A stretch of DNA of 64,000 nt from JAODBJ01 sp963782465 (GCA_963782465.1 CAWAJR010000005.1:372001-436000); one strand, 5' to 3'. Shown: positions 17,090 through 25,612, numbered from the stretch's first letter. Notes: a model not told the origin generated them from the letters alone. Program-made: numbers and translations.

Positions 17090-18558
17090 ACGAACCGGCG
17101 CCCGCCGCGTCGACGATCCTCGTGATCGACGCGGGCACGAGCGGCGTGCGCGCCGCGGTGGTGCGCGCCGACGGAACGTTCGTGTCCGACATCGCTCGGG
17201 AATTGTTGCCTTCGTCGCCCGCGGGCGGGTTGGTGGAGTTCGATGCCGCCGAGTACGCGGCCGCATCGCTCGACGTCGCGCGCGCCGCGCTCGAACGTGG
17301 CGGGCCGGTCGACGCGGTCGGCATCTCGAACCAACGGGCGTCGGCCGTGGTGTGGGACCGCACGACGGGCGAGCCGGTCGGTCCCGCGCTCGGATGGCAG
17401 GACCTGCGCACCATCGGCGCGTGCCTGACCCTGCGGGCCGACGGTTTCAAGCTGGCCCCGAACCAGTCGGCGACGAAAGTGCAGTGGCTGCTCGACACCT
17501 TCGATCCCGATCGCCGGCGCGACCTCTGCTTCGGCACCATCGACACCTGGTTGGCGTGGGCGCTGACGGAGGGTGCGTTGCACGTGACGGACGCGTCGAA
17601 CGCGGCGGTCACCGGACTGCAGCCGACCAGCGACGCCGAGGGTTGGGACGGCGAGGTGCTCGACGCCTTGCGCATCCCGGCTCGCATGCTGCCGGAAATC
17701 GTCGACACCGCCGGCGTCATCGGGAACGCGACCGCGTTGCCGGGCGCACCACCCATCGCGTCGATGACCGGCGATCAGCAGGCGTCGCTCGCGGGCATGG
17801 CCTGCGTGCGACGGGGCGACGCGAAGATCACGTTCGGCACGGGCGGGATGCTCGACCTCACCCTCGGCTCGCAGCGTGCCGACTTCGCCCAGCGCGGGCG
17901 GGCGGGCACGTTCCCGATCGTGGCCTGGCGTATCGCCGGCGAGCTGACATGGGGCGTCGAGGCGATCATGCTCGCGGCGGGGACGAACATCCAGTGGCTG
18001 CGCGACGACCTCGGCCTCATCGCTTCGGCCGCCGAGTCGCACGAGGTGGCATCGGCGTGCACCGACAGCGGCGGTGTCGTCTTCGTCCCCGCGCCGCTCG
18101 GTTTGGGGACTCCCGCCTGGGACTACGGCGCCCGGGCGGCGCTGTTCGGCCTGACGCGAGGTACGGGTCGCGCCGAGATCGTGCGCGCCGTCCTCGAAGG
18201 CGTCGCGCAGCGCGGCGCCGACCTCGTGGAGTCGGCCGAGGCCGATACGGGAGTCGAGATCCCGGTGCTACGGGTCGACGGCGGCATGACCGACAACCCG
18301 ACGTTCGTGCAGGCGCTCGCCGACGCGACGCAGCGGCCGGTGGAGATCTCGCGGGTACGGGAGGCGACGACCCTCGGCGCGGCCCTCCTCGCCGCGGTCG
18401 CGCTCGGTACCTACCAGCGCGCCGAAGACCTCGCCCGCACCTGGACGCCCCGGGCCCGGGTCGAACCCCGCGCCGCGCTCGACCGCGACCGCTGGCGCGC
18501 CGCCGTCGATCGTTCGCGCCGGTGGCTCCCCGATCTGTCGGGCATCGACTTCGCGTGA
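17086..18558 (+). CDS. FGGY-family kinase (glycerol kinase-like)
   Basis: 490 residues. The ATPase motifs are VIDAGTSGVRAAVVR at the N terminus, GISNQRASAVVWDRTTGEPVGPALGWQDLRT, ITFGTGGMLDL (ADP-binding, where glycerol kinase has GTYGTG-like sequence) and the C-terminal RVDGGMTDNPTFVQALAD. The pattern is close to glycerol kinases but the loops differ, so substrate is uncertain: glycerol, dihydroxyacetone or a related polyol. It starts inside the stop codon of the AGPS-like gene (GTGA overlap) and completes a glpD - flavoenzyme - kinase unit. An in-frame GTG at 17080 is an alternative start. Confidence 0.8.
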   Translation: MNEPAPAASTILVIDAGTSGVRAAVVRADGTFVSDIARELLPSSPAGGLVEFDAAEYAAASLDVARAALERGGPVDAVGISNQRASAVVWDRTTGEPVGPALGWQDLRTIGACLTLRADGFKLAPNQSATKVQWLLDTFDPDRRRDLCFGTIDTWLAWALTEGALHVTDASNAAVTGLQPTSDAEGWDGEVLDALRIPARMLPEIVDTAGVIGNATALPGAPPIASMTGDQQASLAGMACVRRGDAKITFGTGGMLDLTLGSQRADFAQRGRAGTFPIVAWRIAGELTWGVEAIMLAAGTNIQWLRDDLGLIASAAESHEVASACTDSGGVVFVPAPLGLGTPAWDYGARAALFGLTRGTGRAEIVRAVLEGVAQRGADLVESAEADTGVEIPVLRVDGGMTDNPTFVQALADATQRPVEISRVREATTLGAALLAAVALGTYQRAEDLARTWTPRARVEPRAALDRDRWRAAVDRSRRWLPDLSGIDFA

Positions 18559-18560
18559 CT

Positions 18561-18587
18561 TCCCATCCGGGCGCGGCCCGGGAGGGA
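18561..18587. terminator. Hairpin between convergent genes
   Basis: 12-bp arms 18561-18572 and 18576-18587 with a 3-nt loop and two mismatches; the central six pairs (CCGGGC/GCCCGG) are perfect. It lies 3 nt after the kinase stop and 5 nt from the stop of the opposing gene. No T-tract. Confidence 0.55.
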
Positions 18588-18591
18588 CGCG

Positions 18592-19239
18592 TCAGCGGAT
18601 GACGGGGAACGGGCTGGTCGCGCCGCGGCCGGTGGCGGCGTCGATGAACGCGACGGGCTCGGCGACCTCCGCGAGCAGCGTCGCGGTGTCGTGCAGCGCG
18701 GCGGCGGGCACGCTCGGCGCGCGGCCGAGCGCCGACTGCACGTCGAGGAGGTGCACGGTCGCTTCGAGCGTCACGATGCGGAGGGCTTCGACGAGCGCGA
18801 TCGTGCCGTTGCCGAAGTAGTCGATGACGATCGGCCCTGCCGCGAGCGCCGAAGCGATGGCGACGGGTGCGTCGGAGGTGAAGCAGCGCCGCAGTTCGTC
18901 GGGAGTGCGGCCGGCCGCGGCTTCGGTGGCGCGGGCGGCGACGGCGCTCGCCTTGGTCGTCGCCGCGCCGCCGGGTTGGTTGAACCGGCGCAGCAGCTCG
19001 CCGGCAGACGACACGTCCGGCGAATGGTCGGTGCGCCGCTCGATCAGGAGCGACAGCCCGCGGGGGAACAGTGCGTGGTGTGCGACGAGCGCGGCGAGGT
19101 CCCACTCGCCGACGCGCGTCGGCGCGTGCCATTGCCCGTCGTCGACGTTGCCGAGCGTGACACCCCACGCGTCCCACGCGGCACGGAGCGTGCCGCATCG
19201 TTCCGCCAACACTTCCGCCGGGTCACGCACGGCTTTCAC
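18592..19239 (-). CDS. DinB-fold/maleylpyruvate isomerase-like mycothiol-dependent protein
   Basis: 215 residues with the pattern of the actinobacterial maleylpyruvate-isomerase N-terminal family: WHAPTRVGEWDLAALVAHHALFPRG near residue 40 supplies one metal-binding histidine, and LRIVTLEATVHLLDVQSAL near residue 150 supplies the later helix with the HLLD histidine. Members are four-helix bundle enzymes using mycothiol as thiol cofactor, many uncharacterised. GTG start at 19239. It is divergent from the cyclopropane synthase gene with 51 bp between starts. Confidence 0.7.
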   Translation of the reverse strand: MKAVRDPAEVLAERCGTLRAAWDAWGVTLGNVDDGQWHAPTRVGEWDLAALVAHHALFPRGLSLLIERRTDHSPDVSSAGELLRRFNQPGGAATTKASAVAARATEAAAGRTPDELRRCFTSDAPVAIASALAAGPIVIDYFGNGTIALVEALRIVTLEATVHLLDVQSALGRAPSVPAAALHDTATLLAEVAEPVAFIDAATGRGATSPFPVIR

Positions 19240-19290
19240 GCTACGGCGACGGGGTTTCCAAACGGGCGCATTTTGGCAAAACTTGTGGGC

Positions 19291-20544
19291 ATGCGAGTCG
19301 CGAACTTGATCGAGTCCATGCTCGGAGACGACCTTCCGATCGCGTTCCGCGCCTACGACGGGAGCGCGGCGGGTCCCACCGGAGCACCGGCGACGCTGGT
19401 GCTCCGATCACCCGATGCGCTCCGCCGCATCGTCACCGCGCCCGGCGAGCTCGGTATCGGGCGCGCGTACGTCGCGGGTGACATCGACCTCGAAGGCGAC
19501 GTGTTCGCGGCCCTCGAACTTCGTCATCGCATGCCCAAACTGAAACTCACCCTCGAGCAGTGGCGTGACGCGCTCCGGCTCGTCGGTCCCAACGGACTTC
19601 GCCGCCTCCCACCCCCGCCGGAAGAGGCTCACCTGCATGGCCGCCGTCACAGCAAGGAACGCGACGCGGCCGCGATCGCACATCACTACGACGTCTCGAA
19701 CGAGTTCTACCACTTCGTGCTCGGTCCCTCGATGACGTACTCGTGCGCGGTGTTCGCGACCCCGACGACGTCGCTGGAGGACGCGCAGGCGGCGAAGCAC
19801 GAACTGGTGTGCCGGAAGCTCGCGCTGCGGCCCGGCATGCGGCTCCTCGACATCGGTTGCGGTTGGGGCAGCATGGCGATGCACGCTGCGCAACACCACG
19901 GCGTGCACGCCGTGGGGGTGACGGTGTCGTCGCGGCAGGCCGAACTGGCGGAGAAGCGCGTGTTCGAGGCGGGCCTGGCGGATCGGGTCGAGATCCGTTT
20001 GCAGGACTACCGCGACGTGCACGACGGTCCCTTCGACGCGATCAGCTCCATCGGCATGTTCGAGCACGTCGGTAAATCACAACTCGCGACCTACTTCGCG
20101 AACTGCTACGCGCTGTGCAAGCCGGGCGGCCGGATGCTCAACCACGCCATCGCGCGGCCGGCCGCCAAACGCTCGTTGCTGCACAACGTGCGGCCGCGAT
20201 TCGCGCGCGACTCGTTCGTGGATCGTTTCGTGTTCCCCGACGGCGAACTTCAAGAAGTCGGGACCGTCGTGACGTCGATGCAACTCGAGGGATTCGAGGT
20301 CCGGCACGAGGAGAGCTTGCGTGAGCACTACGCCCTCACGCTCCGGCAGTGGGTCGCGAACCTGGAACGCAACTGGGACGCTGCGGTGAGCGACGCCGGT
20401 GCGGGCCGGGCACGGGTTTGGCGCCTCTACATGGCCGCGTCGGCGGTGAATTTCGAGGACGCGAACATCCAGGTGCACCAGGTGCTGGGCGTGAAGCCCG
20501 ACGGCGGCCGGAGCGGGATGCCGCTACGACCCGTCTTCGGCTGA
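19291..20544 (+). CDS. cfa: Cyclopropane-fatty-acyl-phospholipid synthase family methyltransferase
   Basis: 417 residues. The N-terminal 120 are the CFA lipid-binding domain (LGIGRAYVAGDIDLEGDVF). The catalytic domain starts with IAHHYDVSNEFYHFVLGPSMTYSCAVF, the family signature, followed by SAM motif I LLDIGCGWGSMA (186-197), and SSIGMFEHVG with the active-site glutamate region. The enzyme transfers a methylene from SAM to the double bond of membrane unsaturated fatty acids. ATG at 19291; AAACTT ends 6 nt upstream, compatible with a leaderless start. Its 3' end overlaps the opposing membrane protein gene by 21 bp. Other methylated products (10-methyl fatty acids) cannot be excluded. Confidence 0.87.
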   Translation: MRVANLIESMLGDDLPIAFRAYDGSAAGPTGAPATLVLRSPDALRRIVTAPGELGIGRAYVAGDIDLEGDVFAALELRHRMPKLKLTLEQWRDALRLVGPNGLRRLPPPPEEAHLHGRRHSKERDAAAIAHHYDVSNEFYHFVLGPSMTYSCAVFATPTTSLEDAQAAKHELVCRKLALRPGMRLLDIGCGWGSMAMHAAQHHGVHAVGVTVSSRQAELAEKRVFEAGLADRVEIRLQDYRDVHDGPFDAISSIGMFEHVGKSQLATYFANCYALCKPGGRMLNHAIARPAAKRSLLHNVRPRFARDSFVDRFVFPDGELQEVGTVVTSMQLEGFEVRHEESLREHYALTLRQWVANLERNWDAAVSDAGAGRARVWRLYMAASAVNFEDANIQVHQVLGVKPDGGRSGMPLRPVFG

Positions 20545-20955
20545 CGCGGCGAGCGCCGCTTCGAGCGCCCGCTCGTCGGCCAGGTCGCGCGACAGCTTCA
20601 TGATGAACACTGCTGACGCGGCCGCGCCGACGCCGATGACCCGTGCCCGCCGGGGAACGCCGCGGGCCGTGAGCAGCACGAGCGCGTCGATGCCGTCGGC
20701 CAGTGCCCCCATGCTCAACCACTCAGGGCCCTGCGTGTGCTCCTTCACCGAGGTGAGGGCACCGACGCCGAGCGCGAAGTCGCGCACGCCGAGCATGCGA
20801 GTGAGCGCCTTCGCCGCCGACGCCGAGCGGTTCGCGGCGCCGGAACCGAAGATCACCCAGTTGACGGCACCGGGGAGGAGCATGGCGCCGATGCCGATCA
20901 CGGCGCGGCTGCGGCTGGCCACGAGCGCGTTCTGTGAAGTGTCCATCGGGGGCAT
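20524..20955 (-). CDS. Small membrane protein, DUF4267-like
   Basis: 143 residues, three to four hydrophobic segments: AVIGIGAMLLPGAVNWVIFG, the region around MLGVRDFALGVGALTSV, DGIDALVLL, and RVIGVGAAASAVFIM. The order RMLGVRDFALG followed by a DGIDA motif matches small DUF4267-type integral membrane proteins of actinobacteria, which have no known function. ATG 20955 was chosen because CAACGT ends 6 nt upstream; ATG 20946 is the alternative. Convergent with and overlapping the cyclopropane synthase gene by 21 bp. Confidence 0.6.
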   Translation of the reverse strand: MPPMDTSQNALVASRSRAVIGIGAMLLPGAVNWVIFGSGAANRSASAAKALTRMLGVRDFALGVGALTSVKEHTQGPEWLSMGALADGIDALVLLTARGVPRRARVIGVGAAASAVFIMKLSRDLADERALEAALAASAEDGS

Positions 20956-20967
20956 GTTCGCACGTTG

Positions 20968-21483
20968 TCACGATCCACAGGCAATCGCGAGGATCGACGC
21001 GTCGAGCGAACGGATCGACACCGTTCGGTCGAGCCAGAAGCGGGAGACGTGCAGTCGCACCGACATCATCGGTGGCGGTGTCACCCGCTCGGCCCCGGCG
21101 AAGGTCGAACAGCGGTCGACGTGGACGTCGGCCACGACCGGAACCGACGAGTGCGCCGGAACGTCGACCGCCGGTAGTGCGGTCGATCGCACGGTCGAGA
21201 TCCCGGGGCCGGAAATGTCGACCCGATCGACGGTCCAGGCCCACGCGCCGCGGTTCTCCACCGTGAACACGTAGTGCACCGAGTGCGTCGACGGCTTCGC
21301 CGTAGCGACGTTCTCGTAACTGCGGAGCGCGGGAACCACTGCTCCGCTGCGAACGGCCGCGAACACGGCGACCGCCAGTGCGATGTAGGCAGCGAGTACC
21401 GCGAGAACGATCGCGCGGCGGGCGTGGGTGGCCGGGAGCGCGTCCCATGCCCCATCGTCGATCCTCGCGCGTGCCGTGCTCAT
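20968..21483 (-). CDS. Single-pass membrane-anchored protein of unknown function
   Basis: 171 residues. A basic stretch (THARRAIV) precedes one transmembrane helix at about residues 25-45 (LAVLAAYIALAVAVFAAV), after which the chain has a beta-sandwich-like pattern (HSVHYVFTVENRGAWAWTVDRVDISGP is split across strands) and two cysteines, which suits an exported domain tethered to the membrane. I do not recognise the family. It is divergent from the next membrane protein gene and lies 12 bp upstream of the DUF4267-like gene, so the two small proteins are probably co-transcribed. Confidence 0.6.
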   Translation of the reverse strand: MSTARARIDDGAWDALPATHARRAIVLAVLAAYIALAVAVFAAVRSGAVVPALRSYENVATAKPSTHSVHYVFTVENRGAWAWTVDRVDISGPGISTVRSTALPAVDVPAHSSVPVVADVHVDRCSTFAGAERVTPPPMMSVRLHVSRFWLDRTVSIRSLDASILAIACGS

Positions 21484-21494
21484 GTATTGCTACA

Positions 21495-21524
21495 TTGACA
21501 CAAGGCCGCCGGAAAGTCGATACT
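21495..21524 (+). promoter_or_regulatory. Promoter TTGACA-18-GATACT, leaderless
   Basis: A -35 TTGACA (21495-21500) and -10 GATACT (21519-21524) are separated by 18 bp. The -10 ends 6 nt before the GTG at 21531, so transcription should start at or next to the start codon. It is the most complete sigma70-type promoter seen in the window and drives the membrane protein/GntR pair. Confidence 0.7.
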
Positions 21525-21530
21525 GGACCG

Positions 21531-22373
21531 GTGCTTCTTCTCGGCGTGGTCTTCGCGTTGGTCGTGGCGATCCCGGTGACCGTCGCCTTCCGCCCCGTAC
21601 CGCGACGGGTCGTCGACACGTTCGTCGCCCGCTACCCGGTACCGCGCAGCGCCGCGACCGGCTCGCTGGTGTTGCGCTACCTGGCTCGCGTGCGTTCGGC
21701 GCGCGCGCTGGGCGGCCTCGGCGGGTTGCTGCTCGCCATCGCGTTCGGGCTCACACGAACCCATGGCCGCGCGGCCGACCTGTTGTTCATGGTGCCGGCG
21801 GGGTACTTCGCCGGCAGTCTCATCGCCGAGATCCCGACCGCACGACCTCGCCTCTCGCGCTCCGGGGTAACGGCGTCGTTGTCGGCTCGCCGGCTCGATC
21901 TCTACGTCGCGCGCTGGATGGTGTGGGCACCGGTCGCGATCCTCGGAGGATTGCTCGTCTTCGATGTCGCCGCGCTGCTCCTCCCGGTGAAGCCGGCGCA
22001 CGCTGACGGCGGGATCGGTGCCGCGAGCACCGTCGCCGCGTGTGGCATCGTCGCCCTGGTCGCGGTGATGAGCACGGCAGCCGTACGCCGCCCGCAACCA
22101 ATTGCGAGCCCGGAACTCGTCTACGCCGACGACCAACTCCGAGCCGCGTCGATCCATAATCTCTGCGGGTGCGGGCTCGCGCTCGTGAGTGACCTCGCGA
22201 GCGCCGGGCTGTTCCAGATCGCCACCGCGACCGACGACCTCGCGCTCGCCGTTCTCGCGTTCCTCGCCGCGCTCCTGACGGGGATCTTCGCCTACTTCGT
22301 GTGGTTCTCCGCACGCATCGGCCCGTGGGTGGTTCGCCGCCCCTACGCGCAACTCCTCGCGCCGCTCCGATGA
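21531..22373 (+). CDS. Multi-pass membrane protein paired with a GntR regulator
   Basis: 280 residues with about six or seven transmembrane segments, beginning at the very first residues (LLLGVVFALVVAIPVTVAF). Family not recognised. The gene ends in an ATGA overlap with a YtrA-type GntR regulator; such regulators usually sit beside membrane transport or stress genes that they control, so this protein may be part of that regulated response (inference). The GTG start is fixed by the promoter, which would put the transcript's first base at or beside the GTG. Confidence 0.65.
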   Translation: MLLLGVVFALVVAIPVTVAFRPVPRRVVDTFVARYPVPRSAATGSLVLRYLARVRSARALGGLGGLLLAIAFGLTRTHGRAADLLFMVPAGYFAGSLIAEIPTARPRLSRSGVTASLSARRLDLYVARWMVWAPVAILGGLLVFDVAALLLPVKPAHADGGIGAASTVAACGIVALVAVMSTAAVRRPQPIASPELVYADDQLRAASIHNLCGCGLALVSDLASAGLFQIATATDDLALAVLAFLAALLTGIFAYFVWFSARIGPWVVRRPYAQLLAPLR

Positions 22374-22738
22374 TCATCTCCATCGACCCACGTGCCGCGA
22401 TCCCGCCGTACGAACAGATACGCGCGCAGATCGCGGGGATGATCGAAGCCGGCCGCCTGGCGCGCGGCGAACGGCTTCCGGCAGTCCGCCAGCTCGCCGG
22501 CGACCTCGGGCTGGCACCCGGGACCGTCGCCCGTGCCTACCGCGAACTCGAGAACGACGGCTTCCTGCGGAGCCGCGGACCGCGCGGCACCTTTGTCAGC
22601 GACGACGCTCCCCGTCTCAGCGCGGCCGATCGGCGGCGCAAGCTCGACGACGCAGCCAAAGCCTTCGCCGACGCGACGCGCCGCCTCGGGATCCCGTCGA
22701 CCACCGCGATCGACCGGGTGCAACGCGCGCTGGGTTGA
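22370..22738 (+). CDS. GntR-family transcriptional regulator, YtrA type
   Basis: 122 residues. The N-terminal winged helix has the GntR pattern PPYEQIRAQIAGMIEAGRLARGERLPAVRQLAGDLGLAPGTVARAYRELE, split as helix, turn and recognition helix at about residues 12-60, then GFLRSRGPRGTFV for the wing. The effector domain is only about 45 residues, which is characteristic of the YtrA subfamily. It starts inside the stop codon of the upstream membrane protein gene (ATGA), so the two are co-expressed and the regulator probably controls its own operon from the promoter at 21495. Confidence 0.83.
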   Translation: MIISIDPRAAIPPYEQIRAQIAGMIEAGRLARGERLPAVRQLAGDLGLAPGTVARAYRELENDGFLRSRGPRGTFVSDDAPRLSAADRRRKLDDAAKAFADATRRLGIPSTTAIDRVQRALG

Positions 22739-22739
22739 C

Positions 22740-23234
22740 TCAGCCGGCCGGGGGCGCCGCCGTCGCGTCGGCCGCGACGCCGATCACGTCGCCGACCCGA
22801 AGCGCGCCGCCCTCCAGGATGTCGGCCCGCAAGCCGCCCCGGTGCACGAACACGCGCTCGACGCCCGGTGCCGTCAGCGATGCGAGGTACGCACACGGCT
22901 CGGCGAGCCGGCGCCCGTGCAGCACCACGTCGCCGACGCGGAAGGTCCGCCCGACCAGGTGGTTCAGTGGCACCCCTTCGGTCACCAGGTTGCGCCGGGC
23001 CTCGTGCTCGGCGAGGTGAACCTGCCCGTCGCCGTTCACCGCGGCGATCGCCTCACGCTCGATCAACGTCACCTGGCGCCCGCTCCCGGGGCGCTCGGAG
23101 TGTTTCCCGTTCCCCGTCGCGTACCGATCGCCGGCAAGACCGGCACCGGCGACGGCTTCGATCACGTCGTGCGACTGCATCGGTTCACCGGCCGACGCCG
23201 TGGTGTAGATGCCGACCAAACGCCCCTCGAACAT
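22740..23234 (-). CDS. MOSC-domain protein
   Basis: 164 residues, a stand-alone MOSC domain. The start GRLVGIYTTASAGEPM, then GLAGDRYATGNGKHS, RQVTLIEREAI, EARRNLVTEGVPLNHLVGRTFRVGDVVLHGRRLAEPC, and the conserved cysteine in AEPCAYLASL near residue 123. MOSC proteins bind molybdenum cofactor or use the cysteine for sulfur transfer; this one probably takes part in metal-sulfur chemistry. It stops 1 bp from the stop of the opposing GntR gene. ATG at 23234. Confidence 0.85.
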   Translation of the reverse strand: MFEGRLVGIYTTASAGEPMQSHDVIEAVAGAGLAGDRYATGNGKHSERPGSGRQVTLIEREAIAAVNGDGQVHLAEHEARRNLVTEGVPLNHLVGRTFRVGDVVLHGRRLAEPCAYLASLTAPGVERVFVHRGGLRADILEGGALRVGDVIGVAADATAAPPAG

Positions 23235-23277
23235 GCAATGCAGTCTTGCCGACGCGGTCCGCTCGTTGCGCCGATTT

Positions 23278-24148
23278 TCAGGGCTCGACGGCCTGCACCC
23301 ACTCGGCCCAACCGACCCCGCTCGTGGCGCCGTCGTCGAGTTCGAAACGGCACAGCGCGCGCGGCAGCCGAAGGCCGGCCCCGAGGGGCACCGGCGCGGT
23401 GGCGAGCACGTCGACGGCGACATCGAATGCGTCGGTGACGACGAGTCGCGGCGGCGTGCGGTATGCCGTCTTCGCCGGCGCGCGCCTCGAAGGCGACCCG
23501 ATCGAGCGGTGCAGCCGCGACGCCACCTCGCCACTGCCAGCCGCGCGGCGGCGAGAAACCGAACGCGTCACCGGTCGCAGTCTGGAACGACGCGTGCGAC
23601 GCGCCGGCAACCCACGGAGCGACCGGTCCCCAGCCGTGGGCACGCAACCCGGTGCCGTCGAACTCGATCCGTTCCGGACCGAGCAAGACGTCGCCGTGCA
23701 CGGTCCCGGCCTGCTCGTAACGACCGCCGCCTTCGTCGTACGGCGGCGCGCGCACTTCCCACTCGAGATCGAAGCCGACCGCGAGCCGTTCGCCGATCTC
23801 GCCCCGGTACGCGTCGCCGGGCGTATCGAGGCGCACACCGAACGCTTCGAGACCGTACGTCCAATGCTCGAACGGCGTTTCGCACGTGTGCTCCGACCAG
23901 AGTCCCTCGGCGCGAACCTCGAGCGCGTCGCCCCGCGGCAACGACACCTCGTGATCGCGCACCACGATCGGCCCCGGCCCACCGGGCACGACCACATAGG
24001 CCCAGTACCACGCAATGCCGGCGTTCGGGTAGAGCGCGAGGCGCATGAACCCGCCGAGGCCGTCGTCACGTGCGAAATCGACGTACCACCACTCGTTCCA
24101 GGCCGGTTCGCTCCCCGGCGCGTGGCGGCGCTCGTCGCGCCCGTTCAC
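23278..24148 (-). CDS. Unknown lipocalin/CrtC-like beta protein, interrupted by a +1 frameshift; third gene of swivel operon
   Basis: Conceptual product about 289 residues. The sequence is beta-strand-rich with many aromatic residues: NEWWYVDFARDDGLGGFMRLALYPN at the start, YWAYVVVPG, TYGLEAFGVRLDTPGDAY, GTGLRAHGWGPVAPW. This resembles the AttH/CrtC/DUF7065-type double-lipocalin proteins, some of which are isoprenoid hydratases, but the match is by pattern only. An extra base at about 23464 separates the main frame from its C-terminal part (YRTPPRLVVTDAFDV). GTG start overlaps the upstream stop (GTGA). No signal peptide. I infer it works with the two genes before it. Confidence 0.6.
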
Positions 24149-25248
24149 GCGATCTGGGGGTAGTACGTGTCGACCGTTTCCTCGAAATCGCCCTCGGTGC
24201 CCTTCACGAGTTCGAGGAACGGGTAGAGGTCGAGGCTGTCGCGCGGCACGGTCCAGTCGAGCGCGCCGGCGATCCCGGCCGCGACTGCGAACGGGCGCAG
24301 GAACGAGAAGTACACGTACGCGCCCGCGTCGATCTTCTCGCGGTGTTCCATCCCCGCGATGAGGCGGTAGAGGTCCTTCTGCGTCTTCTTCACGGTCGCT
24401 CGAAGATCGTCGAACGCAGTGCGGGCGACGGGCACGAGCGTGCCACCCGTCGTGTCGAACAACGCGAACGCGACGACGTGCGGCAGGTAATCGTCGGGTT
24501 CGGTGAGTGACGTACCGAAGTCGGTCACCCGGAACCGGGCACCGTCGAGGACGAACGCCGCCAGCAACTCGCCGTACGGGACGTCGCGCGCGACATCTGC
24601 GCTCCACGCGAAGTCCGACGGCGCGAGCTTGTGCATCGCTCGCAGGAGCAGGACCCGTCCGTCGGGAAGCACGTACGGGCCGGTGTCCTGGTAACCGGAA
24701 CGGGTGTCGAACCACATGAGGAACAGGTATGAGGTGAGCAGCGCGTTCAGCCGGCTCACGGCCGCGCGGTCCGCGTCGCCGACCGGCTCGCAGTACGAGA
24801 TGATCTCGTCGACGTAGGCCGCGTACTGCGTGACGACGCCGCCGTTGTCGTGCGCCTGCGTCCGGCCGTCCCCGTGGAACGCGTTCGCGGCACGGCGCCA
24901 GAAGTCGAAGTTGGTACCGAGCCGGGCGACATCGTCGTCGGGATCGACCATGCCGGCGGCCTGCAACACCTTGCGGCCCACGAGCGGGAAGTTCGACACC
25001 CCCCACAGGCGCACGAGGTCGATCTCGTTGCCGACCGTATGACCGGTCGCGCCGATCTGCTCGGCCGGCATCGCGGCGTCGATCTCGGCGATGCATTCCG
25101 GGTACCGCCGGTAACACTCGACGCACGCGACGAGGATGTATGCACTCACCGGGATCAAGGCCGATTCGAGCGCGGTGCGTTGCTGGGTGAGCGCGAGCGA
25201 GATCTCGCTGTGGTACCGCAACCAGCGATTCACCTCGTCCTTGTTCAC
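24145..25248 (-). CDS. Protein of unknown function, second gene of swivel operon
   Basis: 367 residues, mostly helical by composition, cytoplasmic (no signal or transmembrane segment). Distinctive stretches are NRWLRYHSEISLALTQQRTA near the N terminus, ACVECYRRYPEC, LWGVSNFPLVGRKVL, NFDFWRRAANAFHGDG, and YLFLMWFDTRSGYQDTGPY. I recognise no known family and see no nucleotide-binding motif. GTG start overlapping the stop of the swivel-domain gene (GTGA) and its own stop overlapping the following start (GTGA), so all three are translationally coupled. A substrate-binding or acceptor role for a phosphoryl group is a possibility from context only. Confidence 0.62.
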   Translation of the reverse strand: MNKDEVNRWLRYHSEISLALTQQRTALESALIPVSAYILVACVECYRRYPECIAEIDAAMPAEQIGATGHTVGNEIDLVRLWGVSNFPLVGRKVLQAAGMVDPDDDVARLGTNFDFWRRAANAFHGDGRTQAHDNGGVVTQYAAYVDEIISYCEPVGDADRAAVSRLNALLTSYLFLMWFDTRSGYQDTGPYVLPDGRVLLLRAMHKLAPSDFAWSADVARDVPYGELLAAFVLDGARFRVTDFGTSLTEPDDYLPHVVAFALFDTTGGTLVPVARTAFDDLRATVKKTQKDLYRLIAGMEHREKIDAGAYVYFSFLRPFAVAAGIAGALDWTVPRDSLDLYPFLELVKGTEGDFEETVDTYYPQIA

Positions 25249-25598
25249 GGGGCACCCACGAGCCGCACGATGCCCGACCCGCCGCTGCAGTCGACCTCGA
25301 CGGTGTCGCCGAGCGACGGCTCGGTGCTGAGCACCGCGCCCATCACGCACGGCACCTGGTACTCGCGGCTCACGATCCCGATGTGGCTGAGGGGCGTACC
25401 CGACAGGCACACGACCGCCGCGAGCTCGTCGAAGATCGGCGCGAGGAACGTCGCGCCGGCGTCGGCAACGCACGCGACGACACCCTCGGCCGTGTCGTCC
25501 ATCAGCGCCAACACGTCGTCAGGCGTGTCGAGCCGGTGCCAGGTGCCGCGCACCGGCTCGGCGTCGAACACCTTCGTACCCGTCCCGATGTCAGCCAC
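25245..25598 (-). CDS. Stand-alone PEP-utilising phosphohistidine swivel domain
   Basis: 117 residues: only the mobile (swivelling) domain of PEP-utilising enzymes such as PPDK, PEP synthase and rifampin phosphotransferase. The phosphorylated histidine is H72 in CLSGTPLSHIGIVSREYQVPCV, where families have the T-S-H-x-x-I-x-A-R-E pattern; the preceding hinge and DTVEVDCSGGSGIVRLV closing strand are normal. No ATP-grasp or PEP-binding TIM-barrel domain is encoded here, so it must act with partners, presumably the two downstream genes or an enzyme elsewhere. GTG start; TACCAT ends 8 nt upstream, a likely leaderless promoter for the whole operon. Confidence 0.75.
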   Translation of the reverse strand: MADIGTGTKVFDAEPVRGTWHRLDTPDDVLALMDDTAEGVVACVADAGATFLAPIFDELAAVVCLSGTPLSHIGIVSREYQVPCVMGAVLSTEPSLGDTVEVDCSGGSGIVRLVGAP

Positions 25599-25606
25599 GG
25601 CGGCAG

Positions 25607-25612
25607 ATGGTA
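25607..25612 (-). promoter_or_regulatory. -10 hexamer TACCAT of the swivel-domain operon
   Basis: Minus strand TACCAT ends 8 nt before the GTG at 25598; no Shine-Dalgarno lies between. Confidence 0.4.
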
